NCBI RefSeq assembly: GCF_002018875.1
Contig: NZ_MVOL01000005.1
Coordinates: 124,001 to 188,000, forward strand
Length of the DNA: 64,000 bases
Reading direction: 5' to 3'
From: Pseudomonas sp. MF4836
GTDB taxonomy: Bacteria; Pseudomonadota; Gammaproteobacteria; Pseudomonadales; Pseudomonadaceae
Numbering within the stretch: position 1 is the stretch's first letter; each line of letters opens with the position of its first letter. Shown here one piece after another: positions 52,328 to 62,705 of this stretch. Made by a program: the position numbers and the translations under genes. The notes under the pieces are model-generated. The model had not been told where the DNA came from. It saw nothing but the letters and a program-made list of their open reading frames with translations, and searched no databases.

Positions 52328-53412
52328 TAACCGTGTTCCTTCTCGAACTCTGCCATGTAGGCCACCAGCGCATTGACTGCGGTGATGTCGACGGCGTTGT
52401 AGATGGAGGCGCGCATGCCGCCAACCGAGCGGTGACCCTTGAGGTTCAACAGGCCACGCGCTTCGGCACCGGCCAGGAACGGCTTGTCCAGGCGATCGTC
52501 AGCCAGACGGAACGGCACGTTCATCCACGAGCGGTCGGACTTGTTGATCGGGTTGCTGTACAGGCCGCTGGCGTCGATGAAGTCATACAGCGTGCGCTGC
52601 TTCACTTCATTGAGCTTGCCGATGGCCTCTACGCCGCCTTGCTCCTTGAGCCACTCGAACACCAGCCCGGACAGATACCAGGCCAGGGTCGGCGGGGTGT
52701 TGTACATCGAGCCGTTGTCCGCCGCGACCTTGTAGTCGAGCATGGTCGGGCACAGGGAGCGGGCACGCCCCAGCAGGTCTTCACGGATGATGTTGACCAG
52801 GATGCCGCTAGGGCCGATGTTTTTCTGCGCGCCGGCGTAGATCATGCCGAAACGGGAGATATCCACAGGGCGCGACAGGATGTCGGAAGACATGTCAGCC
52901 ACCAGCGGAACGTCGCCGGTTTCCGGGATCCAGTTGAATTCCAGGCCGCCGATGGTTTCGTTCGGTGCGTAGTGAACGTAGGCCGCGTCTTTCGACAGCT
53001 GCCATTCGTTTTGGCCGGGAATGGCGAAATAGTCGTAGGGCTTGGCGGTGGCAGCCACATTGACGTGGCCGTAGCGCGAGGCTTCTTCAATGGCTTTCTG
53101 CGACCAGATACCGGTATCGATATAGTCGGCCGAGCCGTTTTCCGGCAACAGGTTCAGGGGGATCTGAGCAAATTGCTGGCTGGCGCCGCCCTGCAGAAAC
53201 AGCACTTTGTAGTTCGAGGGGATATCCAGCAGGTCACGCAGATCCTGCTCAGCCTTGGTGGCAATGGACACGAACTCATCGCTGCGATGGCTCATCTCCA
53301 TGACCGACAGGCCCTTGCCATGCCAATCCAGCAACTCGGCCTGGGCACGCGACAGGACAGCTTCAGGTAGCGCAGCGGGACCCGCGCAGAAGTTATAGGC
53401 TCGTTTGCTCAC
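52327..53412 (-). CDS. serC: Phosphoserine aminotransferase
   Basis: A 361-residue PLP enzyme. A GTG start at 53412 gives VSKRAYNFCAGPAALPEAVL and the family's usual length; a GTG two codons upstream (53418) is also possible. Motifs are FLQGGASQQFAQIPLNLL, ADMSSDILSRPVDISRFG and the PLP Lys in YAGAQKNIGPSGILVNII near residue 195. It makes phosphoserine for serine and pyridoxine synthesis. It starts the supraoperon serC-pheA-hisC-tyrA/aroA-cmk and shares one base with pheA. Confidence 0.95.
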   Translation of the reverse strand: MSKRAYNFCAGPAALPEAVLSRAQAELLDWHGKGLSVMEMSHRSDEFVSIATKAEQDLRDLLDIPSNYKVLFLQGGASQQFAQIPLNLLPENGSADYIDTGIWSQKAIEEASRYGHVNVAATAKPYDYFAIPGQNEWQLSKDAAYVHYAPNETIGGLEFNWIPETGDVPLVADMSSDILSRPVDISRFGMIYAGAQKNIGPSGILVNIIREDLLGRARSLCPTMLDYKVAADNGSMYNTPPTLAWYLSGLVFEWLKEQGGVEAIGKLNEVKQRTLYDFIDASGLYSNPINKSDRSWMNVPFRLADDRLDKPFLAGAEARGLLNLKGHRSVGGMRASIYNAVDITAVNALVAYMAEFEKEHG

Positions 53413-53476
53413 ATCCACTCTCGCTATGCATTCACGGTAGCGGACAGAGCAAACACTCTGCCCTGCTACGATTTAT

Positions 53477-56146
53477 TTAGTCTTGCGACTCTTCTTCGCC
53501 TGCGGCGTCAGCCTGCCGGCCCTCGGTTGCGTCATCCGGATCGGTGCCCGCGTCCAGCACGGTCCCTTCGAACTCTTCACCTTCTTCGCCTTCCAGCTCG
53601 TCACCCTCGACTTCAGACGGCTCCTGCACCCGCTCCAGACCGACCAGGGTTTCATCGCTGGCCAGCTTGATCAGGGTCACGCCCTGGGTGTTACGACCCA
53701 GGCTCGACACTTCGTCGACCCGTGTACGCACCAGGGTGCCCTGGTCGGAAATCAGCATGATTTCCTCACCATCCAGCACCTGGACCGCACCGACCAGACG
53801 GCCGTTACGATCATTGCTGACCATGGCGATAACGCCCTGGCCGCCACGTTTGTACTCAGGGAATTCGGTGATCGCCGTGCGCTTGCCATAACCACGTGCG
53901 GATGCGGTCAGGATCTGGCTGCCCTCTTCCGGAATCAGCATGGAAATCAGCTTCTGGCCTTCCGGCAGACGCATGCCGCGCACACCGCGAGCGGTACGGC
54001 CCATGGCGCGGACGTCGGATTCCTTGAAGCGAGTGACCTTGCCGCCGTCGGAGAACAGCATGACTTCACGCTCGCCATCGGTGATCGCGGCAGAAATCAG
54101 CACGTCGCCTTCGTCCAGCTCCAGCGCGATCAAGCCGACACTGCGTTGACGGCTGAAGGATTCCAGCGGGGTCTTCTTCACGGTGCCGCCAGCGGTGGCC
54201 ATGAAGATGAAGTGACCTTCGGTGTATTCCTCGACCGGCAGCATGGTGGTGATGTACTCACCCTCATCCAGCGGCAACAGGTTGACCAGCGGACGACCAC
54301 GGGCCGCACGCGATGCTTCAGGGATTTCGTAAGTCTTGAGCCAGTACACCTTGCCCTTGCTGGAGAACAGCAGCAGCGTGGTGTGGCTGTTGGCTACCAG
54401 CAGGTGAGCAATGTAGTCCTCATCCTTGACGCCAGTGGCCGATTTGCCTTTCCCGCCCCGACGCTGGGCCTGGTACGCAGCCAATGGCTGGGTCTTGGCA
54501 TAGCCGCCGTGGGAGATGGTCACAACGCGCTCTTCTTCCGGGATCATGTCACCCAGGGTCAGGTCGAGACGGGCATCGAGAATCTCGGTGCGGCGCACAT
54601 CGCCGTATTCGGCACGGATCACTTCCAGCTCTTCGCGGATCACTTCCATCAGGCGCGTAGCGCTGTTGAGGATGCGGATCAGCTCGCCGATCTGGTTGAG
54701 GATCTCTTGATACTCAGCCAGCAGTTTTTCGTGTTCCAGGCCGGTCAGGCGGTGCAGACGCAGCTCCAGAATGGCTTGCGCCTGCTCTGGCGACAGGAAG
54801 TACTTGCCTTCGCGCAGGCCGTACTGCGGGTCCAGGGTCTCTGGACGGCAGGAATCGGCGCCGGCACGCTCGACCATTGCCACCACCGCGGAGGACTCCC
54901 AGGCAGTGCTGATCAGCGCTTCCTTGGCTTCCGACGGGGTTGGCGAGGCCTTGATCAGGGCAATGACCGGGTCGATGTTCGACAGGGCAACCGCTTGACC
55001 TTCAAGAATGTGGCCGCGTTCGCGCGCTTTACGCAGCTCGAACACAGTACGGCGGGTGACGACTTCACGACGGTGACGAACGAAGGCTTCCAGCAGATCC
55101 TTGAGGTTGAGGATCCGAGGGCGGCCATCGATCAGGGCCACGATGTTGATACCGAACACCGCTTGCAGTTGGGTCTGGGCGTAGAGGTTATTGAGGATCA
55201 CCTCAGGCACTTCGCCGCGACGCAGCTCGATCACCACGCGCATCCCGTCTTTGTCGGACTCGTCGCGCAGCTCGGTGATGCCTTCGAGCTTCTTCTCTTT
55301 AACCAGCTCGGCGATCTTCTCGATCAGACGCGCCTTGTTCAACTGGTATGGGAGCTCGGTAATGACGATCTGCTGGCGGCCACCGACCTTGTCGATATCT
55401 TCGATCATCGAGCGGGCGCGCATGTAAATGCGGCCACGACCGGTGCGATAGGCTTCGATGATGCCGGCACGACCGTTGATGATCGCGGCGGTCGGAAAGT
55501 CCGGGCCCGGGATGTATTGCATCAGCTCGTCGACCGTCAACTCAGGGTTGTCGATCAGCGCCAGGCAACCGTCGATGACTTCACCGAGGTTGTGCGGCGG
55601 AATGTTGGTCGCCATGCCCACGGCGATGCCGCTGGAACCGTTGACCAGCAGGTTGGGAATACGGGTCGGCATGACCGCAGGGATCATTTCGGTGCCGTCG
55701 TAGTTCGGCACCCAGTCCACGGTTTCTTTATGCAGGTCGGCCAGCAGCTCATGTGCCAGCTTGGTCATGCGCACTTCGGTGTATCGCATGGCCGCAGCGT
55801 TATCGCCGTCGACCGAACCGAAGTTGCCCTGACCGTCTACCAACAGGTAGCGCAGCGAGAATGGCTGCGCCATCCGAACGATGGTGTCGTACACCGCGGT
55901 ATCACCGTGAGGGTGATACTTACCGATCACGTCACCGACAACACGGGCAGATTTCTTGTACGGCTTGTTGAAGTCGTTGCCCAGCTCGCTCATCGCGAAC
56001 AGCACACGCCGATGCACGGGCTTCAAGCCATCGCGCGCATCAGGCAGTGCCCGCCCGACAATTACGCTCATCGCGTAGTCGAGGTAGGACTGTTTCAGCT
56101 CGTCTTCGATATTGACCGGGAGGATTTCTTTGGCCAGTTCGCCCAT
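53477..56146 (-). CDS. gyrA: DNA gyrase subunit A
   Basis: A full-length 889-residue protein starting [20 protein letters not shown]. Catalytic Tyr lies in [13 protein letters not shown] near residue 122. The quinolone-determining region reads [13 protein letters not shown] with Thr83 and Asp87, the susceptible-type residues. The C-terminal pinwheel has the GyrA box [12 protein letters not shown] near residue 558, and the tail is acidic ([17 protein letters not shown]). With GyrB it introduces negative supercoils. It lies upstream of serC and downstream of mtnA on the same strand. Confidence 0.98.
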   Translation of the reverse strand: MGELAKEILPVNIEDELKQSYLDYAMSVIVGRALPDARDGLKPVHRRVLFAMSELGNDFNKPYKKSARVVGDVIGKYHPHGDTAVYDTIVRMAQPFSLRYLLVDGQGNFGSVDGDNAAAMRYTEVRMTKLAHELLADLHKETVDWVPNYDGTEMIPAVMPTRIPNLLVNGSSGIAVGMATNIPPHNLGEVIDGCLALIDNPELTVDELMQYIPGPDFPTAAIINGRAGIIEAYRTGRGRIYMRARSMIEDIDKVGGRQQIVITELPYQLNKARLIEKIAELVKEKKLEGITELRDESDKDGMRVVIELRRGEVPEVILNNLYAQTQLQAVFGINIVALIDGRPRILNLKDLLEAFVRHRREVVTRRTVFELRKARERGHILEGQAVALSNIDPVIALIKASPTPSEAKEALISTAWESSAVVAMVERAGADSCRPETLDPQYGLREGKYFLSPEQAQAILELRLHRLTGLEHEKLLAEYQEILNQIGELIRILNSATRLMEVIREELEVIRAEYGDVRRTEILDARLDLTLGDMIPEEERVVTISHGGYAKTQPLAAYQAQRRGGKGKSATGVKDEDYIAHLLVANSHTTLLLFSSKGKVYWLKTYEIPEASRAARGRPLVNLLPLDEGEYITTMLPVEEYTEGHFIFMATAGGTVKKTPLESFSRQRSVGLIALELDEGDVLISAAITDGEREVMLFSDGGKVTRFKESDVRAMGRTARGVRGMRLPEGQKLISMLIPEEGSQILTASARGYGKRTAITEFPEYKRGGQGVIAMVSNDRNGRLVGAVQVLDGEEIMLISDQGTLVRTRVDEVSSLGRNTQGVTLIKLASDETLVGLERVQEPSEVEGDELEGEEGEEFEGTVLDAGTDPDDATEGRQADAAGEEESQD

Positions 56147-56501
56147 GAGAAGCCTGATTCCTTTTTCTGGTGAAACCTCGTCACATCCATATGGGACGAA
56201 CGAAGCTCGTCGCTGCAGGCCTAGCGCCTTGCACCGACTTACGACAAATCAACAAGTTATGCCATGGATTTGCGCAGTAAAGGCAACCACTTTGGGCCAC
56301 CTTGGAAACCGCCGGATGTTATCACAATCGCCGCCACGCACCTATCCCCCAGATGCGCATGGTGCGTAGTTAGTTGACCGGTGACAGCCTGATAGGGGAC
56401 CAGAGAAGCTCAGAGGCGGATTTCGCGCTTAAACGGGGATTTTTTCTTGACCAATAGCCGTTTCCAGGGAGCAGCGACCTACTCCACGGGAAACGAGTGT
56501 C
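56147..56501. other. Gene-free stretch between mtnA and gyrA
   Basis: 355 bases with no protein gene, expected to hold the gyrA promoter. On the minus strand TTTACT and TAACTT are 16 bases apart near 56255-56285, a weak sigma-70-like pair. No terminator for mtnA was recognised. Confidence 0.5.
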
Positions 56502-57578
56502 TCAATGCAGGCGTTTGCGGCACATCAATTGGGCCATTTTCGCGGTATCCGGCCGCTCGACTATGCCTTTTTCAGTGACGATGGCGTCGATCAGGTCTGC
56601 CGGCGTCACATCGAATACCGGGTTGAAGGCGTCCACCTCGGCACCGACGCGCTTGCCGCCCACTTCCAGCAATTCCTTGCCGTCGCGCTCTTCGATCGGG
56701 ATCTCATCGCCACTGGCCAGGTTCATGTCGATGGTGGAACTGGGCGCGACCACCATGAATCGCACGCCATGGTGCATGGCATTGACCGCCAACTGATAAG
56801 TGCCGATCTTGTTCGCCACATCACCGTTGGCGGTAATGCGGTCGGCACCGACTATCACCCAGGTCACACCCTTGGTCTTCATGATATGGGCGGCTGCGGA
56901 GTCGGCGTTCAAGGTCACCGGAATGCCTTCATTGGCCAATTCCCAGGCCGTCAGGCGCGAACCTTGCAGCCAGGGCCGGGTTTCATCGGCGTAAACGCGC
57001 TCGACCATGCCTTCGAGCCATGCCGCGCGGATAACCCCCAACGCCGTGCCAAAGCCACCGGTGGCCAGGGCACCGGTATTGCAGTGGGTCAGCAGCGCCT
57101 GGGCATTGCCCTGGTGCCGGCGGATGAGGTCCACGCCCAACTGCGCCATGGTCAGGTTGGCTTCGCGATCGCTTTCATGAATGGCCAGGGCTTCGGCCTC
57201 GAGCACGGCCAGCGGGTCGATGTGGTCCTTGAGCCGCTCCAGGCGATCGCGCATGCGATTGAGCGCCCAGAACAGGTTGACCGCGGTCGGGCGCGAGTCG
57301 GCAAGCAGGGTGAAGTCCTCCTCCATTGCCGCCTGCCAGTCACCGCCGGTGGCAAACCGCGCGCGCGCCGCCAGGACCACGCCATAGGCCGCGCTGATGC
57401 CGATTGCCGGCGCGCCACGGACCACCATGGAGCGAATTGCCTCGGCAACGCCCGCGGCGCTGGTGTAGGCGATCCAGGTTTCCTCGAAAGGCAAAATGCG
57501 CTGATCGAGCAGATACAGGGCGTCATCCCGCCAATCGATGGCCTTCACCTTCTCCGCAGCCAACAGTCGATCGCGCAT
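56502..57578 (-). CDS. mtnA: S-methyl-5-thioribose-1-phosphate isomerase
   Basis: A 358-residue aldose-ketose isomerase starting [20 protein letters not shown]. Motifs are [20 protein letters not shown] near residue 53, the catalytic Cys in [18 protein letters not shown] near residue 163, and the catalytic Asp in [21 protein letters not shown] near residues 243-250. It converts methylthioribose 1-phosphate to methylthioribulose 1-phosphate in methylthioadenosine salvage. It is divergent from the gene for the methylthioadenosine deaminase that provides an earlier step. Confidence 0.95.
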   Translation of the reverse strand: MRDRLLAAEKVKAIDWRDDALYLLDQRILPFEETWIAYTSAAGVAEAIRSMVVRGAPAIGISAAYGVVLAARARFATGGDWQAAMEEDFTLLADSRPTAVNLFWALNRMRDRLERLKDHIDPLAVLEAEALAIHESDREANLTMAQLGVDLIRRHQGNAQALLTHCNTGALATGGFGTALGVIRAAWLEGMVERVYADETRPWLQGSRLTAWELANEGIPVTLNADSAAAHIMKTKGVTWVIVGADRITANGDVANKIGTYQLAVNAMHHGVRFMVVAPSSTIDMNLASGDEIPIEERDGKELLEVGGKRVGAEVDAFNPVFDVTPADLIDAIVTEKGIVERPDTAKMAQLMCRKRLH

Positions 57579-57686
57579 CCCTCACCCCGCACTCATGAAC
57601 AAAAGCCGTCGATTATAGCGATCCCCCGGCGAAGACGCTCGGGTATACTTCGCCATCCCTTACAAAAGCTCTGGAACCGATCTTCG

Positions 57687-59018
57687 ATGCCGACACCTGC
57701 CGCTGCGCTCGACTTATTGCTGTTGCCGACCTGGTTGGTGCCTGTCGAACCTGCTGGCGTGGTTCTCAAAGAACACGGCTTGGGCATCCGCGACGGGCGC
57801 ATCGCCTTTATCGGGCCCAGGGCAGAGGCCTTGCGCCTGAAGGCCACGCAAGTGCGGGAACTGCCAGGCATGCTGCTCAGCCCGGGGCTGATCAATGCTC
57901 ACGGGCATGCGGCCATGACCCTGTTTCGCGGCCTGGCCGATGATCTACCGCTCATGACCTGGCTGGAAAAGCACATCTGGCCGGCCGAGGCCAAGTGGGT
58001 CGATGAAGCCTTCGTGCGCGACGGCACCGACCTGGCGATTGCCGAACAGCTCAAAGGCGGCATTACCTGCTTCTCCGACATGTACTTCTTCCCCAAGGTG
58101 GCCAGCGAACGCGTGCACAACAGCGGCATACGCGCACAGATCGCGATTCCAATCCTCGATTTCCCGATTCCCGGCGCCCACGACGCCGATGAAGCGATCC
58201 GCCAGGGCGTCGAGCTGTTCGGCGACCTCAAGCACCACCCACGCATCAAGATCACCTTCGGCCCTCATGCACCCTATACCGTGGGCGATGAGAACCTGGA
58301 AAAAATTCGCGTTATCGCCGAAGAGCTCGACGCCTCGATCCATATGCACGTCCATGAAACCGCATTCGAGGTGCAACAATCCCTCGAACAGCGCGGCGAG
58401 CGCCCCCTGGCCCGCCTTGGCCGCCTCGGTTTGCTCGGCCCTCGGTTCCAGGCCGTTCATATGACCCAGGTCAGCGATGAAGACCTGGCTTTGCTGGTAG
58501 AAACCAACAGCAACGTTATTCATTGCCCGGAATCGAACCTCAAGCTGGCCAGCGGTTTCTGCCCGGTGGAGCGACTTTGGCAGGCTGGGGTGAATGTCGC
58601 GGTCGGCACCGATGGCGCCGCCAGTAACAATGACTTGGATCTGCTGGGTGAAACCCGCACTGCCGCGCTGCTGGCCAAAGCCGTTGCAGGCTCCGCCACC
58701 GCACTGGACGCCCATCGTGCCCTGCGCATGGCGACCCTGAACGGCGCCCGCGCCCTGGGCCTGGAGGCTGAAGTCGGTTCGCTGGAACTGGGCAAGGCCG
58801 CGGACCTGGTGGCGTTCGACCTGTCGGGTTTGGCCCAGCAGCCGATTTATGACCCGGTTTCGCAGCTTATATATGCCACCGGCCGCGATTGCGTGAAACA
58901 CCTTTGGGTCGCCGGCAAGCAGTTGCTCGACGACCGGCGCCTGACCCGCCTCGATGAACAGCAGCTGTGCGCCACGGCCACTGCCTGGGGCCAGCGCATC
59001 AGCGGACATACCGAATAG
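57687..59018 (+). CDS. 5-methylthioadenosine / S-adenosylhomocysteine deaminase (TRZ/ATZ family)
   Basis: A 443-residue amidohydrolase starting [20 protein letters not shown]. Metal and catalytic motifs are [19 protein letters not shown] near residue 70, [12 protein letters not shown] near residue 193, [14 protein letters not shown] near residue 222, and [19 protein letters not shown] near residue 310. It deaminates methylthioadenosine to methylthioinosine, part of a pseudomonad salvage route. Longer frames starting at 56505 run through the opposite-strand mtnA gene and are rejected. The ribosome binding site is weak. Confidence 0.88.
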   Translation: MPTPAAALDLLLLPTWLVPVEPAGVVLKEHGLGIRDGRIAFIGPRAEALRLKATQVRELPGMLLSPGLINAHGHAAMTLFRGLADDLPLMTWLEKHIWPAEAKWVDEAFVRDGTDLAIAEQLKGGITCFSDMYFFPKVASERVHNSGIRAQIAIPILDFPIPGAHDADEAIRQGVELFGDLKHHPRIKITFGPHAPYTVGDENLEKIRVIAEELDASIHMHVHETAFEVQQSLEQRGERPLARLGRLGLLGPRFQAVHMTQVSDEDLALLVETNSNVIHCPESNLKLASGFCPVERLWQAGVNVAVGTDGAASNNDLDLLGETRTAALLAKAVAGSATALDAHRALRMATLNGARALGLEAEVGSLELGKAADLVAFDLSGLAQQPIYDPVSQLIYATGRDCVKHLWVAGKQLLDDRRLTRLDEQQLCATATAWGQRISGHTE

Positions 59019-59080
59019 ACAGACCCCTTGAGGATCAACTCAAGGCCCAGTGCAGAATTTTTTAGATTTGAGGATTACCC

Positions 59081-59779
59081 ATGAGCAACGTCGACCACGC
59101 TGAAATCGCCAAATTCGAAGCCCTGGCTCACCGCTGGTGGGACCGTGAAAGCGAGTTCAAACCACTGCACGACATCAACCCGCTGCGGGTCAACTGGATC
59201 GACGAGCGGGTCAACCTCGCGGGCAAGAAAGTCCTCGACGTCGGTTGTGGCGGCGGCATCCTCAGCGAAGCCATGGCCCAGCGTGGCGCTACCGTGATGG
59301 GTATCGACATGGGCGAGGCGCCACTGGCAGTGGCGCAGTTGCACCAGCTGGAGTCGGGTGTCAGCGTCGAATACCGGCAAATCACTGCCGAAGCCCTGGC
59401 CGAAGAAATGCCCGAGCAATTCGACGTCGTGACCTGCCTGGAAATGCTCGAACACGTACCGGACCCGTCGTCGGTGATCCGCGCCTGCTTCCGCATGGTC
59501 AAGCCGGGCGGCCAGGTGTTTTTCTCTACCATCAACCGCAATCCCAAGGCTTACCTGTTCGCCATCATTGGCGCGGAATACATCATGAAGCTGCTGCCGC
59601 GCGGCACCCATGACTTCAAGAAATTCATCCGCCCTTCCGAGCTTGGCGCCTGGAGCCGCATGGCCGGCCTGACCGTCAAGGACATCATCGGCCTGACCTA
59701 CAACCCCCTGACCAAGCACTACAAGCTGGCGGCGGACGTTGACGTCAACTACATGATCCAGACCCTGCGAGAGGAATAA
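59081..59779 (+). CDS. ubiG: Ubiquinone biosynthesis O-methyltransferase
   Basis: A 232-residue SAM-dependent methyltransferase, [20 protein letters not shown]. The SAM motif is [20 protein letters not shown] near residue 50; [15 protein letters not shown] near residue 118 and [16 protein letters not shown] near residue 150 are typical of UbiG. It performs the two O-methylations in ubiquinone synthesis. The next gene begins 4 bases after its stop, so both are co-transcribed. A ribosome binding site (TTGAGGATT) lies upstream. Confidence 0.95.
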   Translation: MSNVDHAEIAKFEALAHRWWDRESEFKPLHDINPLRVNWIDERVNLAGKKVLDVGCGGGILSEAMAQRGATVMGIDMGEAPLAVAQLHQLESGVSVEYRQITAEALAEEMPEQFDVVTCLEMLEHVPDPSSVIRACFRMVKPGGQVFFSTINRNPKAYLFAIIGAEYIMKLLPRGTHDFKKFIRPSELGAWSRMAGLTVKDIIGLTYNPLTKHYKLAADVDVNYMIQTLREE

Positions 59780-59783
59780 GCCC

Positions 59784-60455
59784 ATGGGTATCAGAGCAGT
59801 TCTTTTCGACATGGACGGCACCCTGCTCGACACCGCGCCGGACTTCATCGCCGTCTGCCAGAGCATGCGCGCCGATCGCGGCCTGGCACCGATCGTCGAC
59901 CAGCACATCCGTGACGAAATCTCCGGTGGTGCCCGGGCCATGGTCGCCGTGACCTTCTCCATGGACCCTGAATCGCCCGGATTCGAAGAGCTGCGCCTGG
60001 AGTTCCTGGAGCGTTACCTCCAGCACTGCGCGGTGCACAGCAAATTGTTCGACGGCATGGCCGAGCTGCTGGCGGATATCGAGAAGGCCAACCTGATCTG
60101 GGGCGTGGTGACCAACAAGCCGCTGCGCTTCGCCGAACCGATCATGCAGCAACTGGGGCTGTCCGAACGCTCGGCCCTGCTGATTTGCCCGGACCACGTG
60201 AAAAACAGCAAACCCGACCCGGAGCCGCTGATCCTGGCGTGCAAGATGCTCGACCTGGACCCGGCCAGCGTGTTGTTCGTCGGCGATGACCTGCGTGATA
60301 TCGAATCAGGGCGCGATGCCGGCACCAAGACCGCCGCCGTGACCTACGGCTATATCCACCCGGACGACAACCCCAGGCACTGGGGTGCCGACGTGGTAGT
60401 CGATCACCCGCTGGAACTGCGCCGCGTGCTGGATAACGCCCTCTGCAGCTGCTGA
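59784..60455 (+). CDS. mupP: MupP-type HAD phosphatase (MurNAc-6-P phosphatase / phosphoglycolate phosphatase family)
   Basis: A 223-residue HAD hydrolase starting [20 protein letters not shown]. Motif [10 protein letters not shown] has the nucleophile Asp; motif II Thr is in VVTNKPLR; motif III Lys is in [12 protein letters not shown]; motif IV is [18 protein letters not shown]. In Pseudomonas the gene between ubiG and the YciK-type gene is MupP, which acts in peptidoglycan recycling and affects beta-lactam resistance in P. aeruginosa and P. putida. This is inferred here from the same order; phosphoglycolate phosphatase is the alternative. Confidence 0.82.
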   Translation: MGIRAVLFDMDGTLLDTAPDFIAVCQSMRADRGLAPIVDQHIRDEISGGARAMVAVTFSMDPESPGFEELRLEFLERYLQHCAVHSKLFDGMAELLADIEKANLIWGVVTNKPLRFAEPIMQQLGLSERSALLICPDHVKNSKPDPEPLILACKMLDLDPASVLFVGDDLRDIESGRDAGTKTAAVTYGYIHPDDNPRHWGADVVVDHPLELRRVLDNALCSC

Positions 60456-60571
60456 TGCGACGCGGGTAATACCCCTCGCCCGAGCAGTTGCACTGTCACC
60501 GCCCAGGCTGTGCGACCGGCCCAGCGCCAAGAGTGCTGCCGGTCCTATCGTTGAATTGTGTTGAGGTTTTT

Positions 60572-61312
60572 ATGTTTGATTACTCCGCTCGCCCCGAACT
60601 GCTCAAGGATCGGGTCATCCTGGTCACCGGTGCCGGCCGTGGCATCGGTGCTGCCGCCGCCAAGACCTTTGCCGCCCACGGTGCCACCGTATTGCTGCTG
60701 GGCAAGACCGAAGCCAACCTGACCCAGGTCTACGACGAAATCGAAGCCGCCGGCCATCCGCAACCGGCGGTGATCCCGTTCAACCTGGAAACCGCCCTGC
60801 CTCACCAGTACGACGAACTGGCGGCCATGATCGAAACCGAATTCGGCCACCTCGACGGCCTGCTGCACAACGCGTCGATCATCGGCCCGCGCACGCCACT
60901 GGAGCAGCTCTCGGGCGAGAACTTCATGCGCGTGATGCAAGTCAACGTCAACGCCATGTTCATGCTGACCGGCACCCTGCTGCCGTTGCTCAAGCTATCC
61001 AAGGACGCCTCGGTGGTCTTCACTTCGAGTAGCGTCGGCCGCAAAGGTCGTGCCTACTGGGGCGCCTACGGCGTTTCCAAATTCGCGACCGAGGGCCTGA
61101 TGCAGACCCTGGCCGACGAACTGGATACCGTGGCCCCGGTCCGCGCCAACAGCATCAACCCTGGCGCCACCCGCACCAGCATGCGCGCCCAGGCCTACCC
61201 CGGGGAAAACCCGAGCAACAACCCAACTCCGGAGCAGATCATGCCGGTCTACCTCTACCTCATGGGGCCGGACAGCAGCGGGATCAACGGCCAGGCCTTC
61301 GACGCCCAGTAA
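60572..61312 (+). CDS. YciK-type short-chain dehydrogenase
   Basis: A 246-residue SDR protein read from MFDYSARPELLKDRVILVTG, start set by a TTGAGG element upstream; a frame from 60488 is rejected. The cofactor motif is VTGAGRGIGAAAAKTFAAHG, catalytic Ser lies in VVFTSSSVGRKG and the Tyr/Lys pair in YWGAYGVSKFATEG. The NPGATRT stretch is typical. The substrate is unknown. It sits after mupP, as in other pseudomonads, and is followed by a terminator. Confidence 0.9.
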   Translation: MFDYSARPELLKDRVILVTGAGRGIGAAAAKTFAAHGATVLLLGKTEANLTQVYDEIEAAGHPQPAVIPFNLETALPHQYDELAAMIETEFGHLDGLLHNASIIGPRTPLEQLSGENFMRVMQVNVNAMFMLTGTLLPLLKLSKDASVVFTSSSVGRKGRAYWGAYGVSKFATEGLMQTLADELDTVAPVRANSINPGATRTSMRAQAYPGENPSNNPTPEQIMPVYLYLMGPDSSGINGQAFDAQ

Positions 61313-61684
61313 ACATGCCGTACATCAGGTCGCGGCGGAAAGCTGTCGCGGCCTTTTTTGAAATTCCGCGGACTTTTGCCGCCTCCAGTCAAACAAATGC
61401 CGCGCCAGGCATCCTCTCTTGCCACTCATTATTGCCAACAGATTGAATTCAAAAGACTTTTATTTATCTGAACCGAATGGCATGACTTTCGCTCTAAACC
61501 TGCTCATACACGCAGTGTATTGGCGAGCCAGGCACCGCCCCAATCGGGGCTTATAACGACGGGCAAAGCGGATTAGACTGTGAAAACTCGTCCTACGGGA
61601 CTGATGGAACAGTATGACGCGCAGCCCAGAGCCGCTCTCACCCAGCCAGTAAGACTGCATTACGTGCTCAGGGGCTCACGCCAT
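61313..61684. other. Gene-free stretch before the diguanylate cyclase gene
   Basis: 372 bases with the YciK-type gene's terminator at the left. A palindrome ATACAC-GCA-GTGTAT lies near 61505-61520. An in-frame extension of the cyclase starts at 61580 but lacks a ribosome binding site. No other feature was recognised. Confidence 0.5.
61327..61359 (+). terminator. Intrinsic terminator after the YciK-type gene
   Basis: AGGTCGCG and CGCGGCCT pair (one G-T wobble) around a 12-base loop and are followed by TTTTT. Confidence 0.85.
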
Positions 61685-62611
61685 ATGAAAACACCAACCC
61701 AGACCAACGCAATTGACTTCGATAGCGCCAAATTGCAACGCCTGGGCTTTGGTCAACCATCGCCATTGGCGCAACGTCCGGTAGGGCTGGCTCAATTACG
61801 CCAGCAATTGGGCCTGCAGCTGCAAACCAGCCTCGAACCACAGCGGATCCTTGGCCTGTTCTTCCGTGAAGTCCAGCGCCTGGTCCCCCTCGATGCCATG
61901 GTCTATCAACACACCCCCAGCGACCTGCGCCTGGAGTTCGGGCTGCGCGGCCACCACTCGGTCAGCTACAGCCTCAGCCATGAAGGCGAGCCCATGGGCG
62001 AACTGGTGTTCCGACGCAATCAGCGCTTCAACGACCAGGAACAGGGCAACCTCGAATCGCTGCTCTCATCCCTGCTCTACCCCATGCGCAACGCCCTGCT
62101 GTATCGCGCAGCGACCCGCAGTGCCCTGCGTGACCCCCTGACCGATACCGGCAACCGTATCGCCATGGACCAGACCCTGCAGCGCGAAATCGAAATGGCA
62201 CGCCGGCACACCCAACCGCTGTCGCTGCTGATGCTGGATATTGACCACTTCAAGAGAATCAATGACAACCATGGCCACAGCGCGGGCGATGAGGTGCTCA
62301 AAGCCGTTGCAGCAGCCATCAAGGGGCAACTGCGCAATGTCGACATGGTGTTCCGTTTCGGCGGGGAGGAGTTTCTGATCCTGCTTTCCAACACCGGGCG
62401 CGACGCTGCCGCGATGATTGGCGAGCGCCTGCGGCATGCGACTCAGACCCACGATTATCGGGTCGACGGCCAGCCGATCGAACTGACCGTCAGCCTCGGC
62501 TGCTCGACTCTGTTGCCTGGCGAGTCGTCGGACAGCCTGCTGCGCCGTGCCGACAGCGCACTCTATGTAGCCAAGCGCGAAGGCCGTAACCGCCTGGCAA
62601 TGGCCGGCTGA
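61685..62611 (+). CDS. Diguanylate cyclase (GGDEF domain)
   Basis: A 308-residue protein read from MKTPTQTNAIDFDSAKLQRL with AGGGG upstream; in-frame starts at 61580 and 61604 are possible. Residues about 45-145 form a GAF-like sensor (LEPQRILGLFFREVQRLVPL). The GGDEF domain has DPLTDTGNRIAMDQTL, LMLDIDHFKRINDNHGHSAGDEVL, and the active-site GGEEF in VFRFGGEEFLILL. Five residues before it lies RNVD, which matches the RxxD inhibitory site. It should make cyclic-di-GMP with product feedback. The tail RADSALYVAKREGRNR is typical. Confidence 0.92.
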   Translation: MKTPTQTNAIDFDSAKLQRLGFGQPSPLAQRPVGLAQLRQQLGLQLQTSLEPQRILGLFFREVQRLVPLDAMVYQHTPSDLRLEFGLRGHHSVSYSLSHEGEPMGELVFRRNQRFNDQEQGNLESLLSSLLYPMRNALLYRAATRSALRDPLTDTGNRIAMDQTLQREIEMARRHTQPLSLLMLDIDHFKRINDNHGHSAGDEVLKAVAAAIKGQLRNVDMVFRFGGEEFLILLSNTGRDAAAMIGERLRHATQTHDYRVDGQPIELTVSLGCSTLLPGESSDSLLRRADSALYVAKREGRNRLAMAG

Positions 62612-62690
62612 ACCTGCCCCGGAAACACTCGCGGGCAGGTTCGTCGCCTCGGAAAGCCGCAGCTCCCGTTGACGCCGAACCTGCCCGCGC
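62611..62690. repeat. Short interspersed AACCTGCCC repeats
   Basis: AACCTGCCC at 62611-62619, its inverted copy GGGCAGGTT at 62633-62641 and a third direct copy at 62678-62686 lie in the gap between two convergent genes. The first pair forms a 9-base stem without a T-run. This may be a REP-like element or a terminator remnant. Confidence 0.4.
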
Positions 62691-62705
62691 AGGCAAATCC
62701 TATAC

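Noticed and set aside
53483..56173. 896-codon open frame on the plus strand across gyrA
   Set aside because: It is the antisense shadow of gyrA, kept open by GC-rich codon bias; the product has no family features and gyrA is certain.
61505..61520. Palindrome ATACAC-GCA-GTGTAT before the diguanylate cyclase gene
   Set aside because: Could be an operator but stands alone, about 165 bases from the chosen start, with no known regulator motif.
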